A stretch of DNA of 64,000 bases, from NCBI GenBank assembly GCA_023134715.1, contig JAGLUP010000003.1, forward strand, positions 62,001-126,000, given 5' to 3'. This document shows positions 54,313 through 62,131 of the stretch, piece by piece (the stretch's first letter is position 1; each line of letters opens with the position of its first letter). Source of the DNA: Candidatus Parcubacteria bacterium. Lineage in GTDB: Bacteria > Patescibacteriota > Minisyncoccia > Minisyncoccales > JAGLUP01. The notes under the pieces are model-generated. The model did not search any database. It saw only the letters and a program-made list of their open reading frames with translations, and was not told the DNA's origin. The position numbers were made by a program, and so were the translations under genes.

Positions 54313-55092
54313 ATGGAATTAAGAAAGCAAAAAGAAATTGAATTTTATGATAAGCAAGCTCAAAAAAAGCAGGAAGCGGGAGATTTTGAGGGTTTTAATC
54401 CAAATTTATTAAATAGTTATCAGTTTTGCTGTCAATGGTTAAAAAAGAATTGCCGAGGGAAAAAACTTCTTGATTATGGCTGCGGCAACGGAGTTCATTC
54501 TATATTTCCTGCTCAAAATGGAGCTCAAGTGAAAGGAATTGATTTATCAGAGCCGTCTCTGGAGATTGCTAAAAAAAGAGCCAAACAGGAACAAGTTGAG
54601 GATAAAATTGAATTTTTGTTAATGGATTGCGAAAAATTAAATTTTCCTGATAATTTTTTTGATATAATTTTTGACGGAGGCGCTTTTTCTTCTCTTGATT
54701 TAAATAAAGCTTTTCCTGAATTGATTAGGGTTTTAAAGCCAAACGGATATTTAATAGGAATTGAAACTTTAGGCCACAATCCCATTGCTAATTTAAAAAG
54801 AAAATTTAACAAATTGAGCGGTAAAAGAACAGGATGGGCTGAAAGCCATATTTTTAAAATAAAAGATTTAAAAACAGCAGAAAGACATTTTAACGGAATT
54901 GAAGTTTATTTTTTTCATATTATTTCTTTTTTAGCTTTTCCTTTTTTGAATTTACCCGGCGGTAAAATTTTATTAAGATTGTTAGAGAAAATTGATAAAA
55001 TTTTATTTAAATTTTCATTTTTAAGGAAATACGCTTTTAAAATAGTTTTTATTTTCTCAAACCCTAAAAAATATGCTCAAAAGATTATTTGA
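54313..55092 (+). CDS. SAM-dependent methyltransferase (class I)
   Basis: A 259-residue protein directly after the GT2 stop. LLDYGCGNGVHSIFPAQNGAQVKGIDLSEPSLEIAK is motif I and post-I, and FPDNFFDIIFDGGAFSSLD and ELIRVLKPNGYLIGIE are motifs II and III of Methyltransf_11-type enzymes. The C-terminal 60 residues are hydrophobic and basic, possibly membrane-contacting. It probably methylates a sugar or the glycan end. The 3' end overlaps the sugar-transferase gene by 20 nt. Confidence 0.83.
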   Translation: MELRKQKEIEFYDKQAQKKQEAGDFEGFNPNLLNSYQFCCQWLKKNCRGKKLLDYGCGNGVHSIFPAQNGAQVKGIDLSEPSLEIAKKRAKQEQVEDKIEFLLMDCEKLNFPDNFFDIIFDGGAFSSLDLNKAFPELIRVLKPNGYLIGIETLGHNPIANLKRKFNKLSGKRTGWAESHIFKIKDLKTAERHFNGIEVYFFHIISFLAFPFLNLPGGKILLRLLEKIDKILFKFSFLRKYAFKIVFIFSNPKKYAQKII

Positions 55093-55663
55093 TATTATTT
55101 TTTCTTTTTTTGGTTTGATAATTACTCTGCCTTTATTTTTGGTTATCGCTGTTTTGATAAAAAATGACTCAAAAGGTCCTGTTTTCTACAGAGGAGAAAG
55201 AGTTGGAAAGCGGGGCAAATTATTCAGGATTTATAAATTCAGGACAATGGTGACGGATGCTGAAAAATTAGGAGGTCCGTCTACAGCTGGCGACGACCCT
55301 CGTTTAATAAAAATCGGGAAATTTTTAAAAAAATATCAGCTTGACGAACTGCCGCAATTAATAAATGTTTTAAAAGGAGAAATGAGTTTGGTGGGACCAA
55401 GGCCAGAAGTAAAAATGTATATTGCCCTGTTCACTGAACAAGAAAAAATTATTCTTTCTGTTTTACCCGGAATGACTGACTGGGCAAGCTTATGGAATTT
55501 TCACGAAAGCGAAATTTTAAAAGGAAGTCCTGACCCGGAAAAGACCTATTTGAAAAAAATAAGGCCTAAAAAAATTCAGCTTCAATTAAAATATGTTAAA
55601 GAGCGCTCATTCTGGACTGATATTATAATTATTTTTAAAACAATAATTAAGATATTTCAGTAA
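55073..55663 (+). CDS. Initiating phosphoglycosyl transferase (monotopic PGT)
   Basis: A 196-residue enzyme of the bacterial sugar transferase family (PglC/WbaP catalytic core). The re-entrant membrane helix is RLFDIIFSFFGLIITLPLFLVIAVLI. GPVFYRGERVGKRGKLFRIYKFRTMVTDAEK and LDELPQLINVLKGEMSLVGPRPE carry the catalytic Asp-Glu-type region and family signature. It transfers a sugar phosphate to undecaprenyl phosphate, the first step of the glycan unit. Length equals the small PglC-type core with no N-terminal domain. Confidence 0.92.
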   Translation: MLKRLFDIIFSFFGLIITLPLFLVIAVLIKNDSKGPVFYRGERVGKRGKLFRIYKFRTMVTDAEKLGGPSTAGDDPRLIKIGKFLKKYQLDELPQLINVLKGEMSLVGPRPEVKMYIALFTEQEKIILSVLPGMTDWASLWNFHESEILKGSPDPEKTYLKKIRPKKIQLQLKYVKERSFWTDIIIIFKTIIKIFQ

Positions 55664-55667
55664 TAAT

Positions 55668-56645
55668 ATGGATTATTCCAAAGAATTTTTAGAAAAGCTT
55701 TATAAAATGATGCTTAAAATTCGCTTTTGCGAGGAAAGTTTTGTTGACCCGATTTTAAAAAAAGAAATACAATGTCCTGTTCATCTTTATTCTGGCGAAG
55801 AAGCAATAGCCGCGGGAGTTTGCGCCGCTTTAACAGAAAAAGATTATGTTTTCGGCAATCATCGTTCTCACGGACATTATTTAGCCAAAGGAGGAGATAT
55901 AAAAGAATTAATTGCTGAAATTTATTGCAAAGAAACAGGGTGTTCTAAAGGTAGGGGCGGCTCCATGCATATTATTGCTCCTGAAAAAGGATTTTTAGGA
56001 GCAGCTCCGATTGTTGCCGGCACTATTCCCTTGGCAGTTGGTTCAGCTCTTGCTTCAAAAATTAGAAAACAAGAAGCGGTCTCTGTTAGTTTTTTTGGGG
56101 ATGGCGCCACTGGAGAGGGGGTTTTGTATGAATCTTTAAATTTCGCGGCGCTTAAAAAACTACCTGTTATATTTATTTGCGAAAATAATTTTTATTCAAC
56201 GCATCTTCATATCCGGGAATGCAGGCCTCCTGCTCCTATTTATAAGATAGCGCAGCCATTTGGAATTTCTTCAATTCAGGTTGACGGAAATGATGTTTTA
56301 AAAATTTTTAAAATTGCTGAAAAAGCTGTTCGATTATGCAGACAAGGAAAAGGGCCGTTTTTTATTGAATTTCTTACTTATCGGCTAAGAGGGCATGTTG
56401 GGCCTGATGATAATATTCAAGGTTCTCGCGCTGATATTCGGCCTGCTAAAGAGGTAGAAGAATGGAAAAGAAAAGATCCTGTTAAAAGGTTTGAAAAATT
56501 TATTCTGGAGAATAAAATTTTAGAAGAAACAAAAATACAAGAAATTAAAAAACAAATCCAAGACGAAGTAAAACAAGCTCATAATTTTGCGAAACAAAGC
56601 CCCAATCCATTAAAAGAACAAGTTAATAAATATGTCTTTAAGTAA
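55668..56645 (+). CDS. Thiamine diphosphate-dependent dehydrogenase E1, alpha subunit
   Basis: A 325-residue protein of the pyruvate/acetoin/branched-chain E1 alpha family. HRSHGHYLAKGGD, GRGGSMHIIAPEKGFLGA and the ThDP motif FFGDGATGEGVLYESLNFA followed by ENN (about 145-175) are intact. The partner beta subunit overlaps by 14 nt. No E2 or E3 gene is present nearby, and the pair is embedded in glycan genes, so it may perform a ketol- or acyl-transfer on a sugar rather than serve central metabolism; this is inference. Confidence 0.85.
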   Translation: MDYSKEFLEKLYKMMLKIRFCEESFVDPILKKEIQCPVHLYSGEEAIAAGVCAALTEKDYVFGNHRSHGHYLAKGGDIKELIAEIYCKETGCSKGRGGSMHIIAPEKGFLGAAPIVAGTIPLAVGSALASKIRKQEAVSVSFFGDGATGEGVLYESLNFAALKKLPVIFICENNFYSTHLHIRECRPPAPIYKIAQPFGISSIQVDGNDVLKIFKIAEKAVRLCRQGKGPFFIEFLTYRLRGHVGPDDNIQGSRADIRPAKEVEEWKRKDPVKRFEKFILENKILEETKIQEIKKQIQDEVKQAHNFAKQSPNPLKEQVNKYVFK

Positions 56646-57615
56646 AAGAAAACTATCATACGGTTTAGCTATTAATGAAGCATTGTGTCAGATAATGGAA
56701 AAAGATATGTCTGTTTTTCTTTTAGGACAGGGCGTGAAGAGTCCTTGGTATGTAGGAGCTACTTGCAAGGATTTATTAGATAAATTTGGCGAGAACAGAG
56801 TTATTGATACTCCGATTTCAGAAAACGCAATGACTGGTACCGCGGTTGGAGCGGCTTTAATTGGAATGCGGCCAGTCGCTGTTTATCCGAGAATGGATTT
56901 TATGATTTACGCTTTTGACCCTATAATTAACGAAGCGGCAAATTGGCATTATATGTCTGGAGGAAAATCCTGCGCGCCTGTTGTTTTTTGGGGAATTATT
57001 AACAGAGGAGGAGAACAGGCGGCGCAGCATTCTCAGGCGCTGCAATCCTTATTTGCTCATATTCCTGGATTGAAAGTAGTCGCGCCCTCTACGCCTTATG
57101 ACGCTAAGGGTTTGATGCTTGCGGCTATTAAAGATGATAATCCGGTAATTTATATTGACGACCGCTGGCTTTATGGAGTTGAGGGAGATGTGCCAGAGGA
57201 AATATACGCAGTTCCAATTGGAAAAGGAATTGTCAGAAAACAAGGCAAGGATGTTACTATTGTCGCGGCTTCTTATATGGCTCAGGAAGCGATTAAAGCT
57301 AATGAATTTTTAGAAAAACAGGGGATTAGCGCGGAAATAATTGACTTGCGTTCTTTAAAGCCGATTGACGAGGAACTTTTATTTGAATCAGTTAAAAAAA
57401 CAGGCAAATTAGTTATTGCGGACGGCACCTGGAAAAGCTACGGTGTATCAGCTGAAATTTCCGCTTTAGTTTCAGAAAATATTTTTAAATATCTAAAAGC
57501 GCCGGTACAAAGAGTGGCGCTTCCGGATTGCCCTGCTCCAGCCAATCAAGTTTTAGAAAAAGCGTATTATCCAACCAAAGACAACATCATTGAAGCCGTA
57601 AAAAAAATAATTTAA
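56632..57615 (+). CDS. Thiamine diphosphate-dependent dehydrogenase E1, beta subunit
   Basis: A 327-residue transketolase-like protein. INEALCQIMEKDMSVFLLGQGV, IDTPISENAMTGTAVGAALIGMRPV (with the ThDP-activating Glu) and YIDDRWLYG are typical, with the C-terminal domain containing IDLRSLKPIDEELLFESVKKTGK. The gene is translationally coupled to the alpha subunit. A bidirectional terminator follows the stop. Confidence 0.87.
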   Translation: MSLSKRKLSYGLAINEALCQIMEKDMSVFLLGQGVKSPWYVGATCKDLLDKFGENRVIDTPISENAMTGTAVGAALIGMRPVAVYPRMDFMIYAFDPIINEAANWHYMSGGKSCAPVVFWGIINRGGEQAAQHSQALQSLFAHIPGLKVVAPSTPYDAKGLMLAAIKDDNPVIYIDDRWLYGVEGDVPEEIYAVPIGKGIVRKQGKDVTIVAASYMAQEAIKANEFLEKQGISAEIIDLRSLKPIDEELLFESVKKTGKLVIADGTWKSYGVSAEISALVSENIFKYLKAPVQRVALPDCPAPANQVLEKAYYPTKDNIIEAVKKII

Positions 57616-57624
57616 TAAAAAAAT

Positions 57625-57649
57625 CCTTATCATTTTGATAAGGTTTTTT
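57625..57649. terminator. Bidirectional intrinsic terminator
   Basis: CCTTATCA pairs perfectly with TGATAAGG around TTT (57625-57643), with T-run on the plus side and A-run on the left (a T-run on the minus strand). It serves E1 beta and the convergent phosphatase gene. Confidence 0.9.
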
Positions 57650-57657
57650 AAAATTTT

Positions 57658-58551
57658 TTAAAATTCTATTGCAATCGCTGTAGCTTCTGCAAAGTCCATA
57701 TAATTTAATTCTTTTGCGGCTTTTTCTGTCTTTCTTGCTTCATTAAGAATTTTTTGCAGTCCGCCATTTAGGTGCAGATAGTAAATTTTTTCTGCCAATA
57801 CCAGCTCATTGCTATTTTTCATTATTTCCCAAGGTATTATGCCGTCTGAGAAAAGAAGAAGTAGTTTGATCTCTGAGCGAGGCAAAGACATCTGTTTCCA
57901 CATCTGACTTGACGCTTCCTGACCGTTTAAAATGCCATAACCGCGGCGGCTTTTGGGATTATTTACATCCTGTTGCCGAGCTTTGCAAAGTTTGAAATAA
58001 AATCTATTCCACATTTCTCCGCGAATTTCTTCTTTTTCTTTTTCTGTTGCTTTTTTGGAGTCAATACCTTTTTCTTTTGCAATTTTTTTTAACAGCCGGT
58101 TGACAATATTATTCATTTCTGTTTCGTGCTGATAGACCTGATTTTTGGTAATATTGATATTACCATTTTTTGTCACGCAAAGCGCAAAACAATCGCCTGC
58201 TTGAATAATGTCAATATGCTTCTTATTAATTTTCGCTACTGCAAAACAAGCACCTGCTAATTTATCAGCCCTGTTTAATGGATTCTTGTATTCTCTCTGT
58301 TTATCAGCTACACGGTTGTTCGCTCTAAGAAGCACTCCTTCAAGTAGTTCTTTAGAACAAGCAGAGTTAAAAATTTCTGTAATTGTTTTCACTATCGCCT
58401 CTCCATCAAAGGGTCCTATTGGATTATTAGGACCATAAGGACTGCTCACTCCGTCAAATACTCCAAAAAATGGTGGATTTACAACAAATCCATCTTCTAT
58501 ATGCTTTGCCGTTCCTCGGTCATAAATCGCTTCAATCCTTTTTATTTTCAT
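57658..58551 (-). CDS. PPM/PP2C-type protein phosphatase-like protein
   Basis: A 297-residue cytoplasmic protein. FFGVFDGVSSPYGPN, IDIIQAGDCFALCVTKNG and LLLLFSDGIIPWEIM line up with PP2C motifs (DGxxG, GDS, SDG), which carry metal-binding aspartates. No membrane helix or sensor domain is attached. No Ser/Thr kinase is in the window. SD GAGGTGAT is 5 nt from the ATG. Together with the next small membrane protein it forms a minus-strand island inside the glycan genes. Confidence 0.75.
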   Translation of the reverse strand: MKIKRIEAIYDRGTAKHIEDGFVVNPPFFGVFDGVSSPYGPNNPIGPFDGEAIVKTITEIFNSACSKELLEGVLLRANNRVADKQREYKNPLNRADKLAGACFAVAKINKKHIDIIQAGDCFALCVTKNGNINITKNQVYQHETEMNNIVNRLLKKIAKEKGIDSKKATEKEKEEIRGEMWNRFYFKLCKARQQDVNNPKSRRGYGILNGQEASSQMWKQMSLPRSEIKLLLLFSDGIIPWEIMKNSNELVLAEKIYYLHLNGGLQKILNEARKTEKAAKELNYMDFAEATAIAIEF

Positions 58552-58611
58552 TCACATCACCTCGTTTTTATTAAAAAATATTTTGTATTTTCAAATTAAG
58601 AAATTATATAA

Positions 58612-58851
58612 CTAACCACACCATAAAGGCGGTTTTTTGTCAGAAAGCAAAATATCAAGGAACATTCCTATGAGCGAAATTGTTCCTCCTATAGCTCCTA
58701 AAATTCCCATAAATCCTATAATAAGAATCATAGGAATAGGAATAATTATAAAACACCGGAGCATAGTAAATAACAAAAATAATATCATTGTTGAAAAACA
58801 TATCTTTCCGCCCCAAATTACTCCCATTATTCCTATTTCTTCTTTTTTCAT
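58612..58851 (-). CDS. Small hydrophobic membrane protein, unknown
   Basis: A 79-residue protein from the ATG at 58851, preceded by SD AAGGTGAT; the longer frame from 58923 lacks an SD. Two or three membrane helices cover about 17-70 (STMILFLLFTMLRCFIIIPI, then a Gly/Ile-rich pair). It begins MKKEEIGIMGV and ends KPPLWCG. Likely co-transcribed with the PPM phosphatase gene 60 nt downstream. No function is known. Confidence 0.6.
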   Translation of the reverse strand: MKKEEIGIMGVIWGGKICFSTMILFLLFTMLRCFIIIPIPMILIIGFMGILGAIGGTISLIGMFLDILLSDKKPPLWCG

Positions 58852-58931
58852 TTTATCACCTTTTTCAGTATATTTTTTTGTTAAAGAATAAATTATAGTA
58901 GCAATTTTAAGCACTTTTGTCAATTTAAAAT

Positions 58932-58960
58932 TTGATTTTTTAGAAAATATCGTTTAAACT
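58932..58960 (+). promoter_or_regulatory. Promoter of the second DegT aminotransferase
   Basis: TTGATT (58932-58937), 17 nt, TAAACT (58955-58960), ending 8 nt before ATG 58969, so the leader is about 2 nt or absent. Confidence 0.7.
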
Positions 58961-58968
58961 AAATCAAT

Positions 58969-60072
58969 ATGAAAAATAAGGTTGGATTTGTAAATTATCC
59001 ATTGCAGTATCGGAATATAAAAGAAGAAATAGATGCTGCTATGCAGGATGTGCTTGCTCGGGGCGACTTGATTAACCGTTCAGATGTTGAAGATTTTGAG
59101 CAAAGCATTTCCTCTTTTGTAGGAACAAAATACGCTGTTTCTCTTAATAGCGGAACAGACGCTTTGATTTTTTCCTTAAAAGCCGCAGGTATCGGATCAG
59201 GAGATGAAGTGATAACTGTCTCCCATACTTTTGTTGCCAGTATCGCCTCTATTATTCACTGCGGCGCTGTTCCTATTTTAGTAGATGTTGGACAAGATTT
59301 TTTAATGGCTCTGGATAAAGTAGAGCAGGCAATAACTCCTAAAACAAAAGCAATTATTCCCATTTATCTTAATGGCCGTGTTTGCGATATGGATAAAATA
59401 ATCACGATTGCTGAAAAATATAATTTAGCAATAATCGAGGATGCGGCTCAAGCGTTGGGAGCTAAATTTAATAATAAAATGGCCGGAAACTTTGGTTTGA
59501 CAGGATGTTTTAGCTTTTATCCGGCAAAAATTTTAGGTTGTTTTGGTGATGGAGGGATGTTAACAACAAATGATGAAAATATAGCAGAAAAAGTTTATCT
59601 TTTAAGAGACCATGGTCAAAAAACCAGGACAGATATTCGTTGCTATGGTTTTACGAGCCGATTGGATAATCTTCAGGCAGCAGTATTAAATGTAAAATTA
59701 AAATATTTGCCAGAATGGGTTAAGAGAAGAAGAGAAATAGCCAAAATTTATGATAAAGAACTTTCTAATATTGAAGGGATAAAGCTTCCCCCTGCTCCAG
59801 ATTCAGATAATGAGCATTTTGATGTTTATCAAAATTATGTTTTACGAGTTCAAAAAAGAGATGAATTATTTGAATTTTTAAAAGAGCGGGGAGTGGAAAC
59901 CTTGATTAAAGACCCGATTCCCAATCATTATCATAAAGGACTTGATATTTCTCATTTTTCTCTTCCCTATACAGAACAGCTTGCCAAAGAAGTAATTTCT
60001 CTGCCAATGTATCCGGAATTAACCAACGAGCAAGTGCAATATGTGATAGATTGTGTCTGCAAATTTTACTGA
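58969..60072 (+). CDS. DegT/DnrJ/EryC1 sugar aminotransferase
   Basis: A 367-residue PLP enzyme. VSLNSGTDALIFSLKAAGIGSGDEVITVSHTF-type start, AIIEDAAQALGAKFN, and Schiff-base Lys in CFSFYPAKILGCFGDGGM (about 187). TSRLDNLQAAVLNVKLK contacts the partner subunit. It aminates a nucleotide-linked keto-sugar. The dehydratase immediately downstream (60187) probably supplies the 4-keto substrate. Unlike 38282, it has no CBS domains. Confidence 0.88.
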   Translation: MKNKVGFVNYPLQYRNIKEEIDAAMQDVLARGDLINRSDVEDFEQSISSFVGTKYAVSLNSGTDALIFSLKAAGIGSGDEVITVSHTFVASIASIIHCGAVPILVDVGQDFLMALDKVEQAITPKTKAIIPIYLNGRVCDMDKIITIAEKYNLAIIEDAAQALGAKFNNKMAGNFGLTGCFSFYPAKILGCFGDGGMLTTNDENIAEKVYLLRDHGQKTRTDIRCYGFTSRLDNLQAAVLNVKLKYLPEWVKRRREIAKIYDKELSNIEGIKLPPAPDSDNEHFDVYQNYVLRVQKRDELFEFLKERGVETLIKDPIPNHYHKGLDISHFSLPYTEQLAKEVISLPMYPELTNEQVQYVIDCVCKFY

Positions 60073-60078
60073 ATCGCA

Positions 60079-60178
60079 AAAACTCCGAAAACTAAATTTT
60101 GAAATCGCTTATCCCTACCCTCGCTTCGCTCGGGCGCTCGCCCACACCTACGATTTCAAAATTTGTTTTCTGCGTTTT
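60079..60178. repeat. Long imperfect inverted repeat with GC-rich core
   Basis: The left arm (60079-60107) and the right arm (60151-60178) are near-complementary over 28-29 nt: AAATTTTGAAATCG/CGATTTCAAAATTT is perfect and the outer parts differ by one inserted base and two mismatches. The 43-nt centre is GC-rich with its own CGCTTCG/GCGCTCGCC-type foldings. It fills nearly all the gap between two genes. It could be a MITE- or REP-like element or an unusual terminator. Confidence 0.8.
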
Positions 60179-60186
60179 CTATAACA

Positions 60187-62085
60187 ATGTTTAAAGATTT
60201 TCTTAAAATTATTCCTAAAACGTCGGAAACCAGAGCTCTGTTTTTTGTTGTGAGCGATATAGTTTTAATTTCTCTTTCGGTCTATTTGGCTTTTGTTTTA
60301 AGGTTTGACGGGAAAATTCCCAGCCAGTATCTTGTCAAACTTGATTCTTTTAGCTGTGTTGAAACAGTAATTATTTTAAGTTTAGTTTTTTATTTATTTG
60401 CTTTTTATTTTTTTAAACTTTATTTTTTTTCCTGGTCTTATGTCAGTGTTCAAGAGTTAATTTCCTTAATCAAAGCAGCTTCTTTAGGATTTTTATTTTT
60501 AATTATTTCTTTTTATATTTTTAAAAAAGAACTGATTTTTCAGAGTTTTCCCCGTTCCACTTTTTTTATTAGTTATTTTTTAATTCTTTTGTTCTGCGGA
60601 GGGCTTCGTTTTTCCAAAAGGATTTATTTGCAGTTTTTTCAAGAGCGGGCTCAAAAAGAAAAAAATCCAACTTTGATTATCGGAGCCGGTGATGCAGGGG
60701 AGCAGATTTTAAGAAGCATTTTAAGCTCTCCCTTGAGTCCTTACTCGCCCGTTGGATTTATTGATGATGATAAGCTTAAACAAGGGAGTTTAATTCACGG
60801 CATAAAGGTCTTAGGCGGGATTGAAGAGATTCCTCAAGTAGTAAGTAATTATAAAGTTGAGGAGATGATTATTGCTTTGCCTTCAGCAGGGCGCGGCTTA
60901 ATTAAAAAAGCGGTTGAGATTGGAAGACAAGCTGGTTTAAAGAAAATTAAAATTATTCCTTCAATTACAGAAATTATCAATGGTCAAGTTTCTGTTAAAA
61001 ATATTAGAGAAGTTCAAGTGGAGGATTTGCTTGGCAGAGAGCAGGTTTCTTTGGATACAGCATTAATTAGAAATTTTGTTCAAGATAAACGAGTTTTAGT
61101 TACCGGAGCCGCAGGTTCAATTGGTTCAGAGCTTTGCCAACAGATTGCTAAGTTTAATCCATCTCTGCTTTTAATTTTAGACCAAGATGAAACAGGAATT
61201 TTTAATATCTCTCAAAAATTAAAAAATAAATTTCCTCAATTAAATTTTGTTTGGAAAATTGGCAGTATTTGTAATAAATTAAAAATAGACAGAATTTTTG
61301 AAGAATTTAAGCCAGAGATTGTTTTTCACGCGGCAGCTTATAAGCATGTTCCGTTAATGGAAGAAGAAGCAGAAGAGGCAGTAATGAATAATATTTTTGG
61401 AACAAAGATTTTAGCGGAAAAAGCTTTAAATCAAGGGATAGAAAAGTTTATTTTTATTTCTACAGATAAAGCGATAAATCCTACGTCTGTAATGGGCGCG
61501 ACAAAAAGAGCAGGAGAAATGATTTGTCAAACCTTGAATAAAAAAAGCCCTACTAATTTTATTTCTTTGCGATTTGGCAATGTTTTAAACAGCAGGGGAA
61601 GCGTAATACCAATTTTTAGAAAGCAAATAAAAAAAGGCGGACCAGTTGAGATTACTCATCCAGAAATGAAAAGATATTTTATGATTACATCAGAGGCCTG
61701 TCTTTTGGTAATGCAGGCAGGAGCGATGGGTCAAGGGGGCGAAGTATTTGTTTTAGATATGGGAAAGCCAGTTAAGATTGTAGATTTAGCAGGGGAAATG
61801 ATTCGGCTTTCCGGATTTGAGCCAGATAAAGATATTCCCGTTGTATTTACAGGAATAAGGCAGGGAGAAAAACTTTTTGAAGAAATTTTAACAGTTGAAG
61901 AGGGAACTACAGCCACACAAAATCAAAAAATTTTTATGGCAAAACTTTCTGATATTGATGAAAAAAAGCTAAATTTTAATTTAGAAAAATTAAAAATAGC
62001 CGTGGATAATTCAGACAAGCAGGAAATAAAAGCGATTCTTAAAGACCTTATTCCTTCTTATGGTCCTCATATTTTCCAAACTTAA
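60187..62085 (+). CDS. Membrane-bound nucleotide-sugar 4,6-dehydratase (WbpM/CapD/PglF family)
   Basis: A 632-residue protein from ATG 60187; the in-frame TTG at 60163 lies within the inverted repeat and is unlikely. Four membrane helices occupy 20-145, a CoA-binding-like Rossmann domain about 165-270 (TLIIGAGDAGEQIL), and the dehydratase domain 305-620 (VLVTGAAGSIGSELCQQIA, AAYKHVPLMEEEAEEAV, STDKAINPTSVMGATKRAGE). The catalytic Tyr is Met in VMGATK, which is normal for WbpM-type UDP-GlcNAc 4,6-dehydratases. It feeds the DegT aminotransferase upstream. Confidence 0.9.
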   Translation: MFKDFLKIIPKTSETRALFFVVSDIVLISLSVYLAFVLRFDGKIPSQYLVKLDSFSCVETVIILSLVFYLFAFYFFKLYFFSWSYVSVQELISLIKAASLGFLFLIISFYIFKKELIFQSFPRSTFFISYFLILLFCGGLRFSKRIYLQFFQERAQKEKNPTLIIGAGDAGEQILRSILSSPLSPYSPVGFIDDDKLKQGSLIHGIKVLGGIEEIPQVVSNYKVEEMIIALPSAGRGLIKKAVEIGRQAGLKKIKIIPSITEIINGQVSVKNIREVQVEDLLGREQVSLDTALIRNFVQDKRVLVTGAAGSIGSELCQQIAKFNPSLLLILDQDETGIFNISQKLKNKFPQLNFVWKIGSICNKLKIDRIFEEFKPEIVFHAAAYKHVPLMEEEAEEAVMNNIFGTKILAEKALNQGIEKFIFISTDKAINPTSVMGATKRAGEMICQTLNKKSPTNFISLRFGNVLNSRGSVIPIFRKQIKKGGPVEITHPEMKRYFMITSEACLLVMQAGAMGQGGEVFVLDMGKPVKIVDLAGEMIRLSGFEPDKDIPVVFTGIRQGEKLFEEILTVEEGTTATQNQKIFMAKLSDIDEKKLNFNLEKLKIAVDNSDKQEIKAILKDLIPSYGPHIFQT

Positions 62086-62131
62086 ATTATTTTGCTATAC
62101 TAATAGTAATTTATATTAATTTCAAAAAAAG

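Noticed and set aside
55668-57615. Pyruvate dehydrogenase complex operon
   Set aside because: Only E1 alpha and beta are present; E2 and E3 are missing and the context is glycan synthesis.
60163-60186. TTG start for the membrane dehydratase
   Set aside because: It lies in the arm of the inverted repeat; ATG 60187 gives the normal family N-terminus.
60187-62085. Dehydratase inactivated by Tyr-to-Met change
   Set aside because: Met at this position is normal for the WbpM/CapD family.
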